Of a stretch of DNA of 64,000 nucleotides, positions 8,893 to 20,253 are shown piece by piece. The number at the start of each line of letters is the position of its first letter. Within the stretch, counting starts at the first letter, position 1. This DNA comes from Pseudonocardia bannensis (GTDB lineage: Bacteria > Actinomycetota > Actinomycetes > Mycobacteriales > Pseudonocardiaceae): contig NZ_JAAXKZ010000008.1 in NCBI RefSeq assembly GCF_012911875.1, forward strand, positions 24,702 to 88,701, given 5' to 3'. A model generated the notes under the pieces. That model was not told the origin of the DNA. It did not search any database and saw only the letters and a list, made by a program, of their open reading frames with translations. The position numbers and the translations under genes are program-made.

Positions 8893-10174
8893 CGACGGGG
8901 CTCCTTCCCGCGCCGTCGCCACCGCCCGGGACAGGGGCACCGGTGGGCCGGCCGTGGCCGGCAGCGGAGCCGGCTCGCTCCACGTCGGGCCCGGGTGGGG
9001 CGGTGCGCTCCTGTCGTGGGCCGGCGGGCGCGTCCGCCCCCGCCGCACCGGAGCCGGGCGCGAGCCGGTCGACGGCGATCCGTTCGCCGACCTGGACCAA
9101 CAGCCCAGCCGCCTCGCTCATGCACCGGCGAGGATCGGGCTGCAACGAGGTCAGCGGGTAGGCCGCGATGATCCCGGCGGCGCGCAGCCGGTCGTGGTCG
9201 AGCAGGCAGCGGCCGGCCACCGCCACCACCGGGACCCCCGCCGCCGCAGCGGCCCGGGCCACGCCGACCGGCGCCTTGCCGTGCAGGCTCTGCTCGTCGA
9301 GGGACCCCTCCCCGGTCACGACCAGGTCGGCGCCCGCGACGGCACCCGCGAATCCGACGAGATCGAGCATCAGCCCGATGCCGGGGCGGATCTCCGCGCC
9401 GAGCACGGCCATCGCGGCGAAGGCGCACCCGCCTGCGGCCCCGGCCCCGGGAGCCCCGGCGAGGTCGCGGCCGGTCACGGCGGCCACCACGCTCGCCCAG
9501 CGCTCCAGGCCCTGCCCGAGCACCGCGACGTCCGCCTCCGACGCGCCCTTCTGCGGCCCGTACACCGCGGCGGTCCCGCCCGCGCCGAGCAGCGGGTTGT
9601 CCACATCGGAGGCGACCACGACGTCCACGCCGGCGAGACCGGAGTGCAGCCCGGCCAGGTCCAGCGCGGCCAGCTCGCGCAGCGCGGCCCCGCCGTCGGG
9701 CAGCGGCGCGCCGCGGGCGTCGAGCAGGCGGGCGCCGAGCGCGCGGAGCAGCCCGGCGCCGCCGTCGGTGGACGCGCTGCCGCCGACGGCCAGCACCACC
9801 CGCCGGGCGCCGTGCTCGACGGCGTGGCGCACCACCGTGCCCAGCCCGGCGGTCGTCGCGGTCAGCGGCGCGGGCCTCCCCGCGGGCAGCCGGCGCAGCC
9901 CCACCACGTCGGCGAGCTCGACCAGCGCGGTCCCGTCGCGCACCGCGTAGGTCGCCCGTACCGGCTCCCCCGTAGGCCCGGTCGCGTCGACCGGCACCGG
10001 CGACCACCCGGCCGCCAGCGCCGCGTCGACGGTGCCCTCCCCGCCGTCCGCGACCGGCGTGCACACCACCTCCACGCCCGGGTCGCCGCGGCGCAGCCCG
10101 TCGGCCACCGCCGCCGCGACCTCGGGTGCGGACAGCGAGCCCTTGAACTTGTCCGGGGCGACGACGACGCGCAC
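8879..10174 (-). CDS. glxK: Glycerate 2-kinase (GarK/GlxK family)
   Basis: A 431-residue kinase that phosphorylates glycerate, the last step of glyoxylate recovery after glyoxylate carboligase and the reductase. It begins [20 protein letters not shown], the family's N-terminal signature. Further motifs are [33 protein letters not shown] and [17 protein letters not shown]. The GTG start lies just after the gcl stop. Known relatives are about 380 residues; the last 50 residues here are Pro/Gly/Ala-rich and look like an added low-complexity tail that runs into the allantoinase start. Confidence 0.9.
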   Translation of the reverse strand: MRVVVAPDKFKGSLSAPEVAAAVADGLRRGDPGVEVVCTPVADGGEGTVDAALAAGWSPVPVDATGPTGEPVRATYAVRDGTALVELADVVGLRRLPAGRPAPLTATTAGLGTVVRHAVEHGARRVVLAVGGSASTDGGAGLLRALGARLLDARGAPLPDGGAALRELAALDLAGLHSGLAGVDVVVASDVDNPLLGAGGTAAVYGPQKGASEADVAVLGQGLERWASVVAAVTGRDLAGAPGAGAAGGCAFAAMAVLGAEIRPGIGLMLDLVGFAGAVAGADLVVTGEGSLDEQSLHGKAPVGVARAAAAAGVPVVAVAGRCLLDHDRLRAAGIIAAYPLTSLQPDPRRCMSEAAGLLVQVGERIAVDRLAPGSGAAGADAPAGPRQERTAPPGPDVERAGSAAGHGRPTGAPVPGGGDGAGRSPVDDRS

Positions 10175-10176
10175 GG

Positions 10177-11952
<1,776 letters not shown>

Positions 11953-11966
11953 GGGCGTGCTCCTTC

Positions 11967-12878
11967 TCAGCTGGGAGGGCCGGCCGACCGGCCGGAGAGC
12001 TGCTCGACGAGGGTGAGCAGGGCGGAGTGGTCGAGGCCGCCGTCACCCCGCGCCTTCAGCGACGCCATGAGCTGGGCGACGAGCGCCCCGAGGGGGATCA
12101 CCACACCGGCCTCGCGGGCGGCGGCGGTGAGGATGCCGAGGTCCTTGTCGTGCAGTTCGACGCGGAAGCCCGGGGTGAAGTCGCGGGCGAGCATCGTGTG
12201 GCCCTTACGGTCGAGCACGGTGCTGCCCGCGAGGCCGCCCGCCAGCACCTCGACGGCGGCCGCGGTGTTCACACCGTGCGCCTCGAGGAAGACGACGGCC
12301 TCGGCGACGAGCGCGATGTTGCCGGCCACGATGAGCTGGTTGGCCGCCTTGACGGTCTGCCCGGAGCCGTGCGGGCCGACGTGCACGATGGTGCGTCCGA
12401 CGGCTTCCAGGACCGGCCGGGCGGCCTCGACGTCGGCGGCATCCCCGCCGACCATGATCGAGAGGGTGCCCTCCACCGCGCCCGGCTCGCCGCCGCTGAC
12501 CGGGGCGTCGAGGACCCGGACGCCGCGCTCGCGGCCGGCCTCGGCGAGGCGGCGGGCGACGTCGGGGCGGATCGTGCTGGCGTCGATGTGCAGGGTGCCG
12601 GGCCGCGCGTTCGCGTAGATCCCGTCCGCACCCGTCCCGTCCTGGCCCAGCGCGACCGCCTCGACGTCCGGGGAGTCGGGCAGCATGGTGATCACGACGT
12701 CGGCCACGCGGACCGCCTCGGCCACGCTGCCGGCGCCGTGGCCACCCGCGTCCTGCAGCCGGCGCACCGGCTCGGGGCTGCGGTTGTAGCCCACGACGCG
12801 GTGACCCGCCTTGATCAGGTTGGCGGCCATCGGGCCGCCCATGATGCCGAGGCCGATGACGGCGACGGTGGTGGTCAT
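11967..12878 (-). CDS. glxR: 2-hydroxy-3-oxopropionate (tartronate semialdehyde) reductase
   Basis: A 303-residue member of the beta-hydroxyacid dehydrogenase family. It has the N-terminal dinucleotide-binding motif [13 protein letters not shown], the substrate motif [16 protein letters not shown] and the catalytic-lysine motif [15 protein letters not shown]. It reduces tartronate semialdehyde made by Gcl to D-glycerate. The start overlaps the hyi stop by 4 bp (ATGA). Sequence alone cannot exclude a 3-hydroxyisobutyrate dehydrogenase, but position next to gcl, hyi and glxK settles the role. Confidence 0.93.
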   Translation of the reverse strand: MTTTVAVIGLGIMGGPMAANLIKAGHRVVGYNRSPEPVRRLQDAGGHGAGSVAEAVRVADVVITMLPDSPDVEAVALGQDGTGADGIYANARPGTLHIDASTIRPDVARRLAEAGRERGVRVLDAPVSGGEPGAVEGTLSIMVGGDAADVEAARPVLEAVGRTIVHVGPHGSGQTVKAANQLIVAGNIALVAEAVVFLEAHGVNTAAAVEVLAGGLAGSTVLDRKGHTMLARDFTPGFRVELHDKDLGILTAAAREAGVVIPLGALVAQLMASLKARGDGGLDHSALLTLVEQLSGRSAGPPS

Positions 12879-13693
12879 GCCCTTCTCCTCTCCCGGGGCA
12901 GCCAGTCGAATGCGCCGGCGCTCGCGCCGGACGGCCTGTACTCCAGCCCGACCCAGCCGCCGTAGCCGGCGCGTTCCAGGTCGGTCAGCCAGCGGTCCAG
13001 CGGCAGCTCGCCGGTCCCGGGTTCGTTGCGGCCGGGGGCATCGGCGATCTGGACGTGGCCGACCGCGTCGGCGTGCTCGGCGATGGCCCGGTCGACGTCG
13101 TCGCCGTTAGTGGCCAGGTGGTACAGGTCGCAGAGGAACGCCACGTGGGACGCGCCCGCGGCGCGCACCCGGTCGACGACCGCGACGGCGTCCGCGGCGG
13201 TGCGCAGCGGGTAGGGCTTCGGGCCGCTCAACGGTTCGATCAGGACGGTCGCGCCGATCCGGGCGGCCGCGGCGGCGGCCTCGACGAGGTTCTGCGTGGC
13301 GAGCTCGTCCTGCTCCTGGGGGGAGACGTCCTCGGCCCGGTTGCCGTACAGCGCGTTGAACGCGCTCACCCCGAGCTGCTCCCCGATGCCCACGGCGACC
13401 GCGAGGTTGTCCAGGAACTGGGCGGACCGCTTGGGCAGCGACAGCACGCCGCAGTCGGCGCCGGCCAGGTCGCCGGCGAAGAAGTTGAGCCCCACCAGCT
13501 GCACGCCGGCGTCGCGGACCGCACCGACGAAGGCGTCGACCTCGCGGTCGGCGGGCACCGGCTCCTCGGGCCACGGCCACCAGAACTCGACGGCGTCGAA
13601 CCCGGCCGCGCGGGCGGCCCCGGGGCGCTCCAGCAGCGGCAGTTCGGTGAACAGGATCGAGCAGTTGACCTCGTACCTGAGCTGATGAGGCAT
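12875..13693 (-). CDS. hyi: Hydroxypyruvate isomerase
   Basis: A 272-residue TIM-barrel xylose-isomerase-like enzyme interconverting hydroxypyruvate and tartronate semialdehyde. Segments that identify it are YEVNCSILFTELPLLERP, VEFWWPW, GLNFFAGDLAGADCG, LIEPLSGPKPYPL and HVQIADAPGRNEPGTGEL. The ATG at 13693 has GGGAG just upstream; an in-frame codon at 13723 would lie inside the operator region. First gene of the glyoxylate/allantoin operon. Confidence 0.93.
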   Translation of the reverse strand: MPHQLRYEVNCSILFTELPLLERPGAARAAGFDAVEFWWPWPEEPVPADREVDAFVGAVRDAGVQLVGLNFFAGDLAGADCGVLSLPKRSAQFLDNLAVAVGIGEQLGVSAFNALYGNRAEDVSPQEQDELATQNLVEAAAAAARIGATVLIEPLSGPKPYPLRTAADAVAVVDRVRAAGASHVAFLCDLYHLATNGDDVDRAIAEHADAVGHVQIADAPGRNEPGTGELPLDRWLTDLERAGYGGWVGLEYRPSGASAGAFDWLPRERRRA

Positions 13694-13701
13694 GCTCCCA
13701 C

Positions 13702-13767
13702 TTCCGTCATTCGGAAAGCTCATTCTGCAATATGGAAGAGACTAGGATCGGGGTCGTAGACCGTCAA
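13702..13767 (-). promoter_or_regulatory. Promoter and tandem operators of the hyi-glxR-gcl-glxK-allB-alc operon
   Basis: On the minus strand TTGACG (13767-13762) is followed after exactly 17 bp by TAGTCT (13744-13739). Immediately downstream are two 15-bp palindromic elements, written on the plus strand as TTCTGCAATATGGAA (13723-13737) and TTCCGTCATTCGGAA (13702-13716). Their centres are 21 bp apart, two helical turns, so dimers could bind the same DNA face. The same layout precedes the permease/uricase operon near 24.5 kb. Occupancy here would block transcription, as expected for a repressor such as AllR. Binding by the adjacent IclR protein is inferred. Confidence 0.75.
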
Positions 13768-13804
13768 GAGGCGCGCCGGAGTCCCTGCTGGTAGTTTTCG
13801 CTTC

Positions 13805-14608
13805 GTGGAAGAAATCATCCGTGAGGCGGAGGAGTCGCGGCCCGCGAAGGTGCGCGACGTCAACAGCGTGCAGTCGGTGGACCGCGCGCTCGACCTGCTC
13901 GAGCTGATGGTCTCGGCCGGCGGGACCCTGGGGCTGTCCGAGCTGGCCGCCCGCTCCGGGCTGCCGCTGCCGACCATCCACCGGCTGGTCCGCACCATGG
14001 TCAACCGCGGCTACCTGCGTCAGGAGCCGTCGCGTCGCTACGCGCTCGGGCCGCGCCTGATCCCGCTCGGAGACGCGGCCGGGCGGATGCTCGGCACCTG
14101 GGCCCGGCCCCACCTCGACGCGCTGGTCCAGCAGGTGGGCGAGACCGCCAACCTCGCCATGCTCGAGGGCGATTCGGTCGTCTACGTCGCGCAGGTGCCC
14201 TCCCCGCACTCGATGCGGATGTTCACCGAGGTCGGCCGCCGCGTGCTGCCGCACTGCACCGGCGTGGGCAAGGCACTGCTGTCCACGCTCCCGGCAGACG
14301 AGATCCGCCAGATCGTCCGGCGCACCGGCATGCCCGCACAGACCGAGAAGACGATCACCACCCCGGACGACCTGCTGACCGAGCTCGGACGGATCCGGGA
14401 ACGCGGCTACGCGATCGACGACGGCGAGCAGGAGATGGGCGTGCGCTGCGTCGCCGTCCCGGTCGGCGACTCCCCGCTGCCGGTGGCCATCTCCGTGTCC
14501 GGGCCGTCCGGACGGCTGACCACCGAGCGGGTGGCCGACGTCGGCCGGCTGCTGCTGCGGTCCGCGGACGAGCTGGCGGTCGCCCTGCGGGCGGAATCGC
14601 CGGCCTGA
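13805..14608 (+). CDS. IclR-family repressor, AllR-like
   Basis: A 267-residue IclR protein with an N-terminal winged HTH (SVDRALDLLELMVSAGGTLGLSELAARSGLPLPTIHRLVRTM, described in two parts) and an effector domain with HCTGVGKALLSTLP and DDGEQEMGVRCVAVPV. It sits between two purine-catabolic operons and diverges from hyi. AllR of E. coli and Streptomyces, also IclR proteins, repress allantoin and glyoxylate genes, with glyoxylate or allantoate as effectors. The tandem palindromes in its own upstream region suggest autoregulation as well. Confidence 0.85.
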   Translation: MEEIIREAEESRPAKVRDVNSVQSVDRALDLLELMVSAGGTLGLSELAARSGLPLPTIHRLVRTMVNRGYLRQEPSRRYALGPRLIPLGDAAGRMLGTWARPHLDALVQQVGETANLAMLEGDSVVYVAQVPSPHSMRMFTEVGRRVLPHCTGVGKALLSTLPADEIRQIVRRTGMPAQTEKTITTPDDLLTELGRIRERGYAIDDGEQEMGVRCVAVPVGDSPLPVAISVSGPSGRLTTERVADVGRLLLRSADELAVALRAESPA

Positions 14609-14627
14609 CCCCGCTCGGCCGGTCATC

Positions 14628-14681
14628 GAGAACGGCATTGCGGTGGAGGTCCGGGCGGAGAACCGCGGTAACGCCGTTCTC
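14628..14681. terminator. Hairpin between convergent IclR gene and the purine operon end
   Basis: GAGAACGGC (14628-14636) pairs perfectly with GCCGTTCTC (14673-14681), and inner segments such as GCGGT/ACCGC can extend the stem. It lies between the IclR stop and the end of the leftward purine operon. No T-tract is present, as is common in high-GC actinobacteria, so a bidirectional terminator role is likely but not proven. Confidence 0.6.
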
Positions 14682-14699
14682 GGTGTACGTCCGTCGTGG

Positions 14700-15086
14700 T
14701 CAACGGCCCTCCTTGTAGTCGCGCCACGATCCGGTCTCGGAGATGTCCGTGAGCGTCGGCGCGGCCCGATACACCCGGCGCAGCACCATCGCCAGGGCCC
14801 CCGAGCCGTCCTCGAGCTCGATGACGCCGAGCTCGAGGCCGTCGGGCTCGCCGGGCAGCAGCACCTCGCGCAGCTGCTCGTAGGGCATGTCGTAGACCTC
14901 GCCCACCACCCGTGCGCCACCGTCCCCGACGTACTCCAGGGCCGGGTACGCGTCGGCGACGGCGTGAAATCGGTACCTCGGCGCCGTCCGGGTCTTGGCG
15001 ACCAGCGGGGCGTCACCGACCAGATGATGATCGGCCCCGCCGGCCATCGCCGTGCCGTTGAGGAACATCCTGGGCACCGCCGTCAC
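14700..15086 (-). CDS. Stand-alone allophanate-hydrolase C-terminal-domain-like protein
   Basis: A 128-residue protein related to the gamma-glutamylcyclotransferase-like C-terminal domain of allophanate hydrolase (AtzF family). It has MFLNGTAMAGGADHHL, TRTAPRYRFHAV, VVGEVYDMP, LELGVIELEDGSG and the closing block LTDISETGSWRDY. In allophanate hydrolase this domain is thought to act on the product of the amidase half. Here the amidase half is absent. The GTG overlaps the xdhB stop by 4 bp, making it the last gene of the 10-kb purine operon. Its role is unknown; work on a ureido intermediate is a reasonable guess because no ureidoglycolate lyase is seen nearby. Confidence 0.7.
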   Translation of the reverse strand: MTAVPRMFLNGTAMAGGADHHLVGDAPLVAKTRTAPRYRFHAVADAYPALEYVGDGGARVVGEVYDMPYEQLREVLLPGEPDGLELGVIELEDGSGALAMVLRRVYRAAPTLTDISETGSWRDYKEGR

Positions 15087-17455
15087 GTCCCGGTGATGTA
15101 CTCGGGGCGGACCGGGACCCGGGTCAGCGCCCGCCCCGTGGCCTGCCGGATCGCCGCCACCACCGCGGGGCCGGACGAGATCGTGGGTGGCTCCCCGACC
15201 CCCCGCAGCCCGTAGGGGGCGTGCGGGTCCGGGTACTCGAGGACCTCGATCCGCATCGGCGGCATGTCCAGGATCGTCGGGATCAGGTAGTCGGTGAACG
15301 ACGGGTTCCGGATCTCACCGCCCTTCACCAGGATCTCCTCCATCACCGCCAGCCCCAGGCCCTGCCCGGTGCCGCCCTGGATCTGCCCGATCACCGCCTC
15401 CGGGTTGATCGCCTTGCCGACGTCCTGGGTGCAGGCCAGCTCGACGACCTTGACCAGCCCCAGCTCGACGTCGACGTCGACCACCGCACGGTGTGCGGCG
15501 AACGCGTACTGCACGTGCGCGAACCCCTGGCCGGCCTCCGGGTCGATCGGTTCGGTGGGCCGGTGCCGCCACTCGACGGTCTCCTCGATCACCTCGTCCC
15601 CCAGGATGTCGGCCAGCGCCCCGAGCACGCCCTGCCGGTCGCTCACCACCTTGCCGCCCTCCAGGCGCAGGTCGGCCACGGTGCGGCCGAGCCGCTGCTG
15701 CGCCAGGCCGAAGAGCTGCTCCCGGACCTGCTCGCAGGCCGCCTTGACGGCGCCACCGGTCATGTAGGTCTGCCGGGAGGCCGAGGTCGACCCGCCGGAG
15801 CCGACACCGGTGTCCTTCGGGTGCACCACCACCTCGTCCACGCCGAGCTCGGTGCGGCAGATCTGCTGCTCGATCGTGACCAGGCCCTGCCCGACCTCGG
15901 CCGCCGCGGTGTGCACGGTCACCGCCGGGGCGCCGCCGATCACCTCGAGCCGTACCCGGGCGGTGGAGTAGTCGTCGTAGCCCTCGGAGAAGCCGACGTT
16001 CTTGTAACCGACGGCGTACCCGACCCCGCGCACGACGCCCTCGCCGTGCGTGGTGTTGCCGACCCCGCCGGGCAGATCGCGCAGGTCCGGGGCCGTGCCG
16101 GCGCCGTGCTCCGGGGGCAGGGGCATCGCCTCCAGCCGGCGCAACAGCTCGGCCACCGGGGCCGGGCTGTCCACGATCTGGCCGGTCGGTGACTCCGAGC
16201 CCAGCTCCATCGCGTTGCGGCAGCGCAGTTCGACCGGATCCATACCCAGCGCGGCCGCGAGCTTGTCCATCTGCGCCTCGTAGCCGAAGGCGGCCTGCAC
16301 CGAGCCGAAGCCGCGCATCGCGCCGCACGGCGGGTTGTTGGTGTAGACGCCGTAGGCGTCGACGTGCACGTTCGGCACCACGTACGGGCCGATGCCCATC
16401 GTGCCGCCGTTGCCCACCACCGCCGGGGTGCTGGAGGCGTAGGCCCCGCCGTCGAAGTAGATCTCGCACCTGACGTGGACGAGCTTCCCCTCGCGGGTGG
16501 CGCCGTGCTCGTAGCGCATCATCGCCGGGTGCCGGTGCACGTGGCCGAAGAACGACTCCTCCCGGTCGTAGACCATCTTCACCGGCCGCCCGGTGCGCAG
16601 CGCGAGCAGGCAGGCGTGCACGTGCATCGAGAGGTCCTCGCGGCCGCCGAACGCGCCGCCGACCCCGGCCAGGGTCAGCCGCACCTTCTCCAGGGGCAGC
16701 CCGAGCGCCGCGCAGACCTGCTTCTGATCCACGTGCAGCCACTGGGTGGACACGTACAGGTCGACCCCGCCGTCCTCGGCGGGCATCGCGAGGCCCGACT
16801 CCGGGCCGAGGAACGCCTGGTCCTGCATCCCGACCGTGTACTCGCCGGTGACCACCACGTCGGCGGTCGGTGCGGGCTCGCCCTTGCGGATCTTGAGGTG
16901 GCGGACGAGGTTGCCGTCCGGGTGGATGGGGGCGCTCTCCCGGCTCAGCCCGGACACCTCGGCCGGCTGATCGTGCACCTGGTTCCAGGTCGGGTGTCCG
17001 AGCGCGGCCATCGGGTCGGTGACCGGCTCCCACACGTCGTAGTCGACCCGGATCTTCTTGGCCGCCTGCCGGGCGATCTCCGGGTGGTCGGCGGCGACCA
17101 ACGCGACCGGTTCACCCTGGTAGCGGACCACGCCCTCGGCGAGCACCGGCTGGTCGGACAGTTCCAGACCGCACACGTTCCTGCCCGGGACGTCCTCGGC
17201 GGTGAGCACCGCGTGCACGCCCGGAACGGCGAGCGCCTCGCCGATCTCGATCGACCGGATCCGGGCGTAGGGCCGCGGGCTGCGCAGCGTGACACCCCAC
17301 AGCATGTCGTCGGTCCACAGGTCGCTGCCGTAGGCGAACTCGCCGGTCACCTTGAGCGCGGCGTCCGGCCGCTGGGCGTTCGCGCCCACGCCGCCGGTGG
17401 TCGGGCCCGCCAGCTCGCGCGGGGCGCCGGTAGGTGTTCGGGTGGGTGTGCTCAT
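15083..17455 (-). CDS. Xanthine dehydrogenase, molybdopterin-binding subunit
   Basis: A 790-residue large subunit of the xanthine oxidase family. Molybdenum-centre motifs are GVGGAFGGRED, GAMRGFGSVQAAF (active-site arginine), TAAAEVGQGL and the C-terminal catalytic-glutamate motif LRGVGEPPTISSGPAVV. With the separate FAD and iron-sulfur subunits it oxidises hypoxanthine/xanthine to urate. The start overlaps the 8-oxoguanine deaminase stop by 4 bp. Substrate assignment rests on the operon, which continues to uricase. Confidence 0.9.
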   Translation of the reverse strand: MSTPTRTPTGAPRELAGPTTGGVGANAQRPDAALKVTGEFAYGSDLWTDDMLWGVTLRSPRPYARIRSIEIGEALAVPGVHAVLTAEDVPGRNVCGLELSDQPVLAEGVVRYQGEPVALVAADHPEIARQAAKKIRVDYDVWEPVTDPMAALGHPTWNQVHDQPAEVSGLSRESAPIHPDGNLVRHLKIRKGEPAPTADVVVTGEYTVGMQDQAFLGPESGLAMPAEDGGVDLYVSTQWLHVDQKQVCAALGLPLEKVRLTLAGVGGAFGGREDLSMHVHACLLALRTGRPVKMVYDREESFFGHVHRHPAMMRYEHGATREGKLVHVRCEIYFDGGAYASSTPAVVGNGGTMGIGPYVVPNVHVDAYGVYTNNPPCGAMRGFGSVQAAFGYEAQMDKLAAALGMDPVELRCRNAMELGSESPTGQIVDSPAPVAELLRRLEAMPLPPEHGAGTAPDLRDLPGGVGNTTHGEGVVRGVGYAVGYKNVGFSEGYDDYSTARVRLEVIGGAPAVTVHTAAAEVGQGLVTIEQQICRTELGVDEVVVHPKDTGVGSGGSTSASRQTYMTGGAVKAACEQVREQLFGLAQQRLGRTVADLRLEGGKVVSDRQGVLGALADILGDEVIEETVEWRHRPTEPIDPEAGQGFAHVQYAFAAHRAVVDVDVELGLVKVVELACTQDVGKAINPEAVIGQIQGGTGQGLGLAVMEEILVKGGEIRNPSFTDYLIPTILDMPPMRIEVLEYPDPHAPYGLRGVGEPPTISSGPAVVAAIRQATGRALTRVPVRPEYITGT

Positions 17456-18816
17456 GAGGTGACTCCGGCTCGGGTGAGGAGGGTCTGATGGCTGCGACGG
17501 GCCGCGCAGGCCGACTCGGCCTCGTCGACGGTGACCACGCGGTCGCGTTCGACGACGGATCGTCCGTGGACCAGCAGCAGCTCCAGCGGGGGTGGCGCGC
17601 CCAGGACAAGGGCGGCCACCGGGTCGGCGATGTCGATGTGCGGCAGCGTGTCCAGCCGCCACACCGCCAGGTCGGCGAGCTTGCCCGGCTCCAGCGAGCC
17701 GATCTCGGCCTCGCGGCCCAGTACCCGGGCGCCGCCCATGGTGGCCATCTCGAGGGCGTCCATCACGGTCAGCGCCCGGGGGCCACCGCGGGCCCGGGCG
17801 AACAGCAGGGCGTGGCGCACCTCCTCGAGCAACGAGCCGGCCTCGTTGGACGCCGCCCCGTCGACGCCGAGCCCGACCGGGACACCGGCGTCGCGCAGGT
17901 CGCGGGTGCGGCAGATGCCCGCCCCCAGCCGCGCGTTGGACGACGGGCAGTGCGCCACCCCGGTGCGGGTCGCGGCCAGGGCGCGCACGGCCGGGTCGTC
18001 GAGGTGGATCGCGTGCGCCAGCCATACGTCCGGCCCCAGCCAGCCGAGGCTCTCCACGTACTCCACCGGGGAGCAACCGAAACGCTCCCGGCAGAACTCG
18101 TCCTCGTCGGCGGTCTCGGCGAGGTGCGTGTGCATCCGCACACCCCGGGCGCGGGCCAGTTCCGCGGACCGTCTGATCAGTTCACCGGTCGCCGAGAACG
18201 GCGAGCACGGCGCGACGACGATGCGCAGCATCGACTCCGGCGACGGATCGTGGAACCGGTCGATCGCGGTCTCGGTCGCGGTCAGGATCGCGTCGATGTC
18301 CTCCACGACGTCGTCCGGGGGCAGCCCGCCAGAGCTGTGCCCGAGGTCCATCGAACCCCGGCTCGGGTGGAACCGCAGACCGACCTCCGCCGCGGCCGCC
18401 ACCTCTGCCCCGAGCAGGTCACCGCCGTCCCGGGGGAAGACGTAGTGGTGGTCGCTGGTCGTGGTGCACCCGGTGCGGGCCAGCCAGGCCATCGCGGCCC
18501 GCGCCGCCGCGTGCGTGATCTCGGCGTCGAGACCGGCCCACACGGGGTACAGCGCGGTCAGCCAGCCGAACAGGGTCTCGTCGACCGCGAGCCCGCGGGT
18601 CGCCCACTGGTAGAGGTGCTCGTGGGTGTTCACCAGACCGGGCGTGACCAGGCAGCCGGTGGCGTCCACCCACCGGGCACCCGGGGCGTCCGGCGCCGGA
18701 CCGGGTCCGACGGCCACGATGTACGCGCCGTGGATCACGACGTGTCCGTCCTCGAACACCGTCCGGCCGGCGTCCACGGTCGCGACGGTGGCGCCTTCCA
18801 GCACGACGGTCCTCAT
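17452..18816 (-). CDS. 8-oxoguanine deaminase (amidohydrolase family)
   Basis: A 454-residue amidohydrolase with metal ligands in VNTHEHLYQWATRG and MHTHLAETADEDEF, and the segments WLAHAIHLDD, GVAHCPSSNARL and GVDGAASNEAGSL. The last two are characteristic of 8-oxoguanine deaminases and related purine deaminases, which release ammonia and give urate from 8-oxoguanine. It is inserted between the iron-sulfur and molybdenum subunit genes of xanthine dehydrogenase with 4-bp overlaps on both sides. A guanine or isoguanine deaminase activity cannot be excluded. Confidence 0.82.
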   Translation of the reverse strand: MRTVVLEGATVATVDAGRTVFEDGHVVIHGAYIVAVGPGPAPDAPGARWVDATGCLVTPGLVNTHEHLYQWATRGLAVDETLFGWLTALYPVWAGLDAEITHAAARAAMAWLARTGCTTTSDHHYVFPRDGGDLLGAEVAAAAEVGLRFHPSRGSMDLGHSSGGLPPDDVVEDIDAILTATETAIDRFHDPSPESMLRIVVAPCSPFSATGELIRRSAELARARGVRMHTHLAETADEDEFCRERFGCSPVEYVESLGWLGPDVWLAHAIHLDDPAVRALAATRTGVAHCPSSNARLGAGICRTRDLRDAGVPVGLGVDGAASNEAGSLLEEVRHALLFARARGGPRALTVMDALEMATMGGARVLGREAEIGSLEPGKLADLAVWRLDTLPHIDIADPVAALVLGAPPPLELLLVHGRSVVERDRVVTVDEAESACAARRSHQTLLTRAGVTS

Positions 18817-19295
18817 GGCCCTGCCTCCGGCACCGCCATCCGGTCGGCCGCCAGCCGCACCGCGTCGAGGATCTTCTCGTAGCCGGTGCACCGACAGAGG
18901 TTCCCGGCCAGCGCCTCACGGATCTCGGCGTCCGACGGGCGTTGCGACGTCGCGAGCAGCGCGTGGGTCTGCACGAGCAGGCCGGGGGTGCAGAACCCGC
19001 ACTGCACCGCGCCCGCCTCGACGAAGGCCTGCTGCACCGGGTGCAGGTCGGGGCCGTCGGCGAGGCCCTCGACGGTGCGCACGTCGCGGCCGCGCCCCTG
19101 CCCGGCCGCGACCAGGCACGAGCAGACCGGAACCTCGTCGAGGTAGACGGTGCACGAGCCGCACTCGCCCTGCTCGCAGGCGTTCTTCGAACCGGGCAGT
19201 CCCATCCGCTCCCGCAGCACGTAGAGCAGCGACTCGCCCTCCCACACGTCGTCCGCGGTCCGGTCGACGCCGTTGACGGTCATCTGGATGCGCAT
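18813..19295 (-). CDS. Xanthine dehydrogenase, [2Fe-2S] subunit
   Basis: A 160-residue two-cluster iron-sulfur subunit. The N-terminal plant-type cluster is NACEQGECGSCTVYLDEVPVCSC, given here as CEQGECGSC plus the later Cys. The C-terminal helical domain has QCGFCTPG and GNLCRCTGYEKI. It passes electrons from the molybdenum centre to FAD. Only 5 bp separate it from the FAD subunit gene. Confidence 0.93.
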   Translation of the reverse strand: MRIQMTVNGVDRTADDVWEGESLLYVLRERMGLPGSKNACEQGECGSCTVYLDEVPVCSCLVAAGQGRGRDVRTVEGLADGPDLHPVQQAFVEAGAVQCGFCTPGLLVQTHALLATSQRPSDAEIREALAGNLCRCTGYEKILDAVRLAADRMAVPEAGP

Positions 19296-19300
19296 CGGAT

Positions 19301-20185
19301 CTAGGCCCTTCCGTCGCTGGTGGAGGTGCGGTAGTCGTGCCAGGCCCAGGCCAGCGCCCGGCGGGCCATCACCGCCAGCGAGTGCAGGCGGTAGGCGGCG
19401 CTGCCCCGCACGTCGTCGATGGGCGAGGCGGCGTCACGGACCCGGCCGCCGAACTCGGTCGCGAGCGTCTCCGGCAGCTCCGCCCGGGAGTCCCACAGCC
19501 CCTCGTCGTCCAGGGCCGCGGAGAGGAAGTCCTCGGCTCCGTGCGCCCGGCGCGGTGTGGGCGCGGCCGAGCCGATACCGGTGCCGACGCGCCGGCGTTC
19601 GGGGTGCAGTGCCAGGCCGAAGGCCGACACCGCGATCACCATCGCGTTGCGGGTGCCGATCTTGCAGAACTGCTGCGGCCCGGTCGATGGGGCGATCAGG
19701 ATCGCCGTGATGAGCTCGTCGCGGTCCAGCGCGTTGCGCTTGACCCCGGTGAAGAAGTCGGTGACCCGGATCTGCCGGGTGCCCCGCACCGAGGCGACCT
19801 CGACGACCGCATCGGCCGCGAGCAGTGCGGGGTGCGAGTCGCCGGCCGGGGAGGCGGCGCCGAGGTTGCCACCCACGGTCCCGCGGTTGCGGATCTGCGG
19901 CGAGCCGACCGTGCGGGCGGCCATCGCAAGGCCGGGCAGCCGGTCGGCCAGCTCGTCGATCACCCGGGTGTAGCTGACGCCGGCACCGAGCCGGATGTGC
20001 CCGTCCTCCGGCGCCCACTGTGCGAGCTCGTCCACCCGGTTCAGGTCCAGCAGCGCGGCGGGGCGGTGCTTGTCGAAGTTGAGCTCGACCATGACGTCGG
20101 TCCCACCGGCGATCGGCAGGGCGTGCGGATGCTCCGCCTTCGCCGCCAGGGCCTCGTCCAGAGTGGTCGGCTGGAGGAATTTCAT
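19301..20185 (-). CDS. Xanthine dehydrogenase, FAD-binding subunit
   Basis: A 294-residue FAD subunit of the CO dehydrogenase/xanthine dehydrogenase class. FAD contacts are in ALPIAGGTDVMVELNF and SPQIRNRGTVGGNLGAASPAGDSHP. The C-terminal CutC-like domain is present. The ATG at 20185 fits the canonical beginning MKFLQPTTLDEALAAK. A 68-bp gap follows the guanine deaminase gene, long enough for an internal promoter, but I see no clear one. Confidence 0.92.
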   Translation of the reverse strand: MKFLQPTTLDEALAAKAEHPHALPIAGGTDVMVELNFDKHRPAALLDLNRVDELAQWAPEDGHIRLGAGVSYTRVIDELADRLPGLAMAARTVGSPQIRNRGTVGGNLGAASPAGDSHPALLAADAVVEVASVRGTRQIRVTDFFTGVKRNALDRDELITAILIAPSTGPQQFCKIGTRNAMVIAVSAFGLALHPERRRVGTGIGSAAPTPRRAHGAEDFLSAALDDEGLWDSRAELPETLATEFGGRVRDAASPIDDVRGSAAYRLHSLAVMARRALAWAWHDYRTSTSDGRA

Positions 20186-20253
20186 CAGGTGTTCCCCGTT
20201 CTCAGGGTTGATGCTTCGGCCCTGACGAGCAGGCCTCAGGGTCGAGCGGGCCC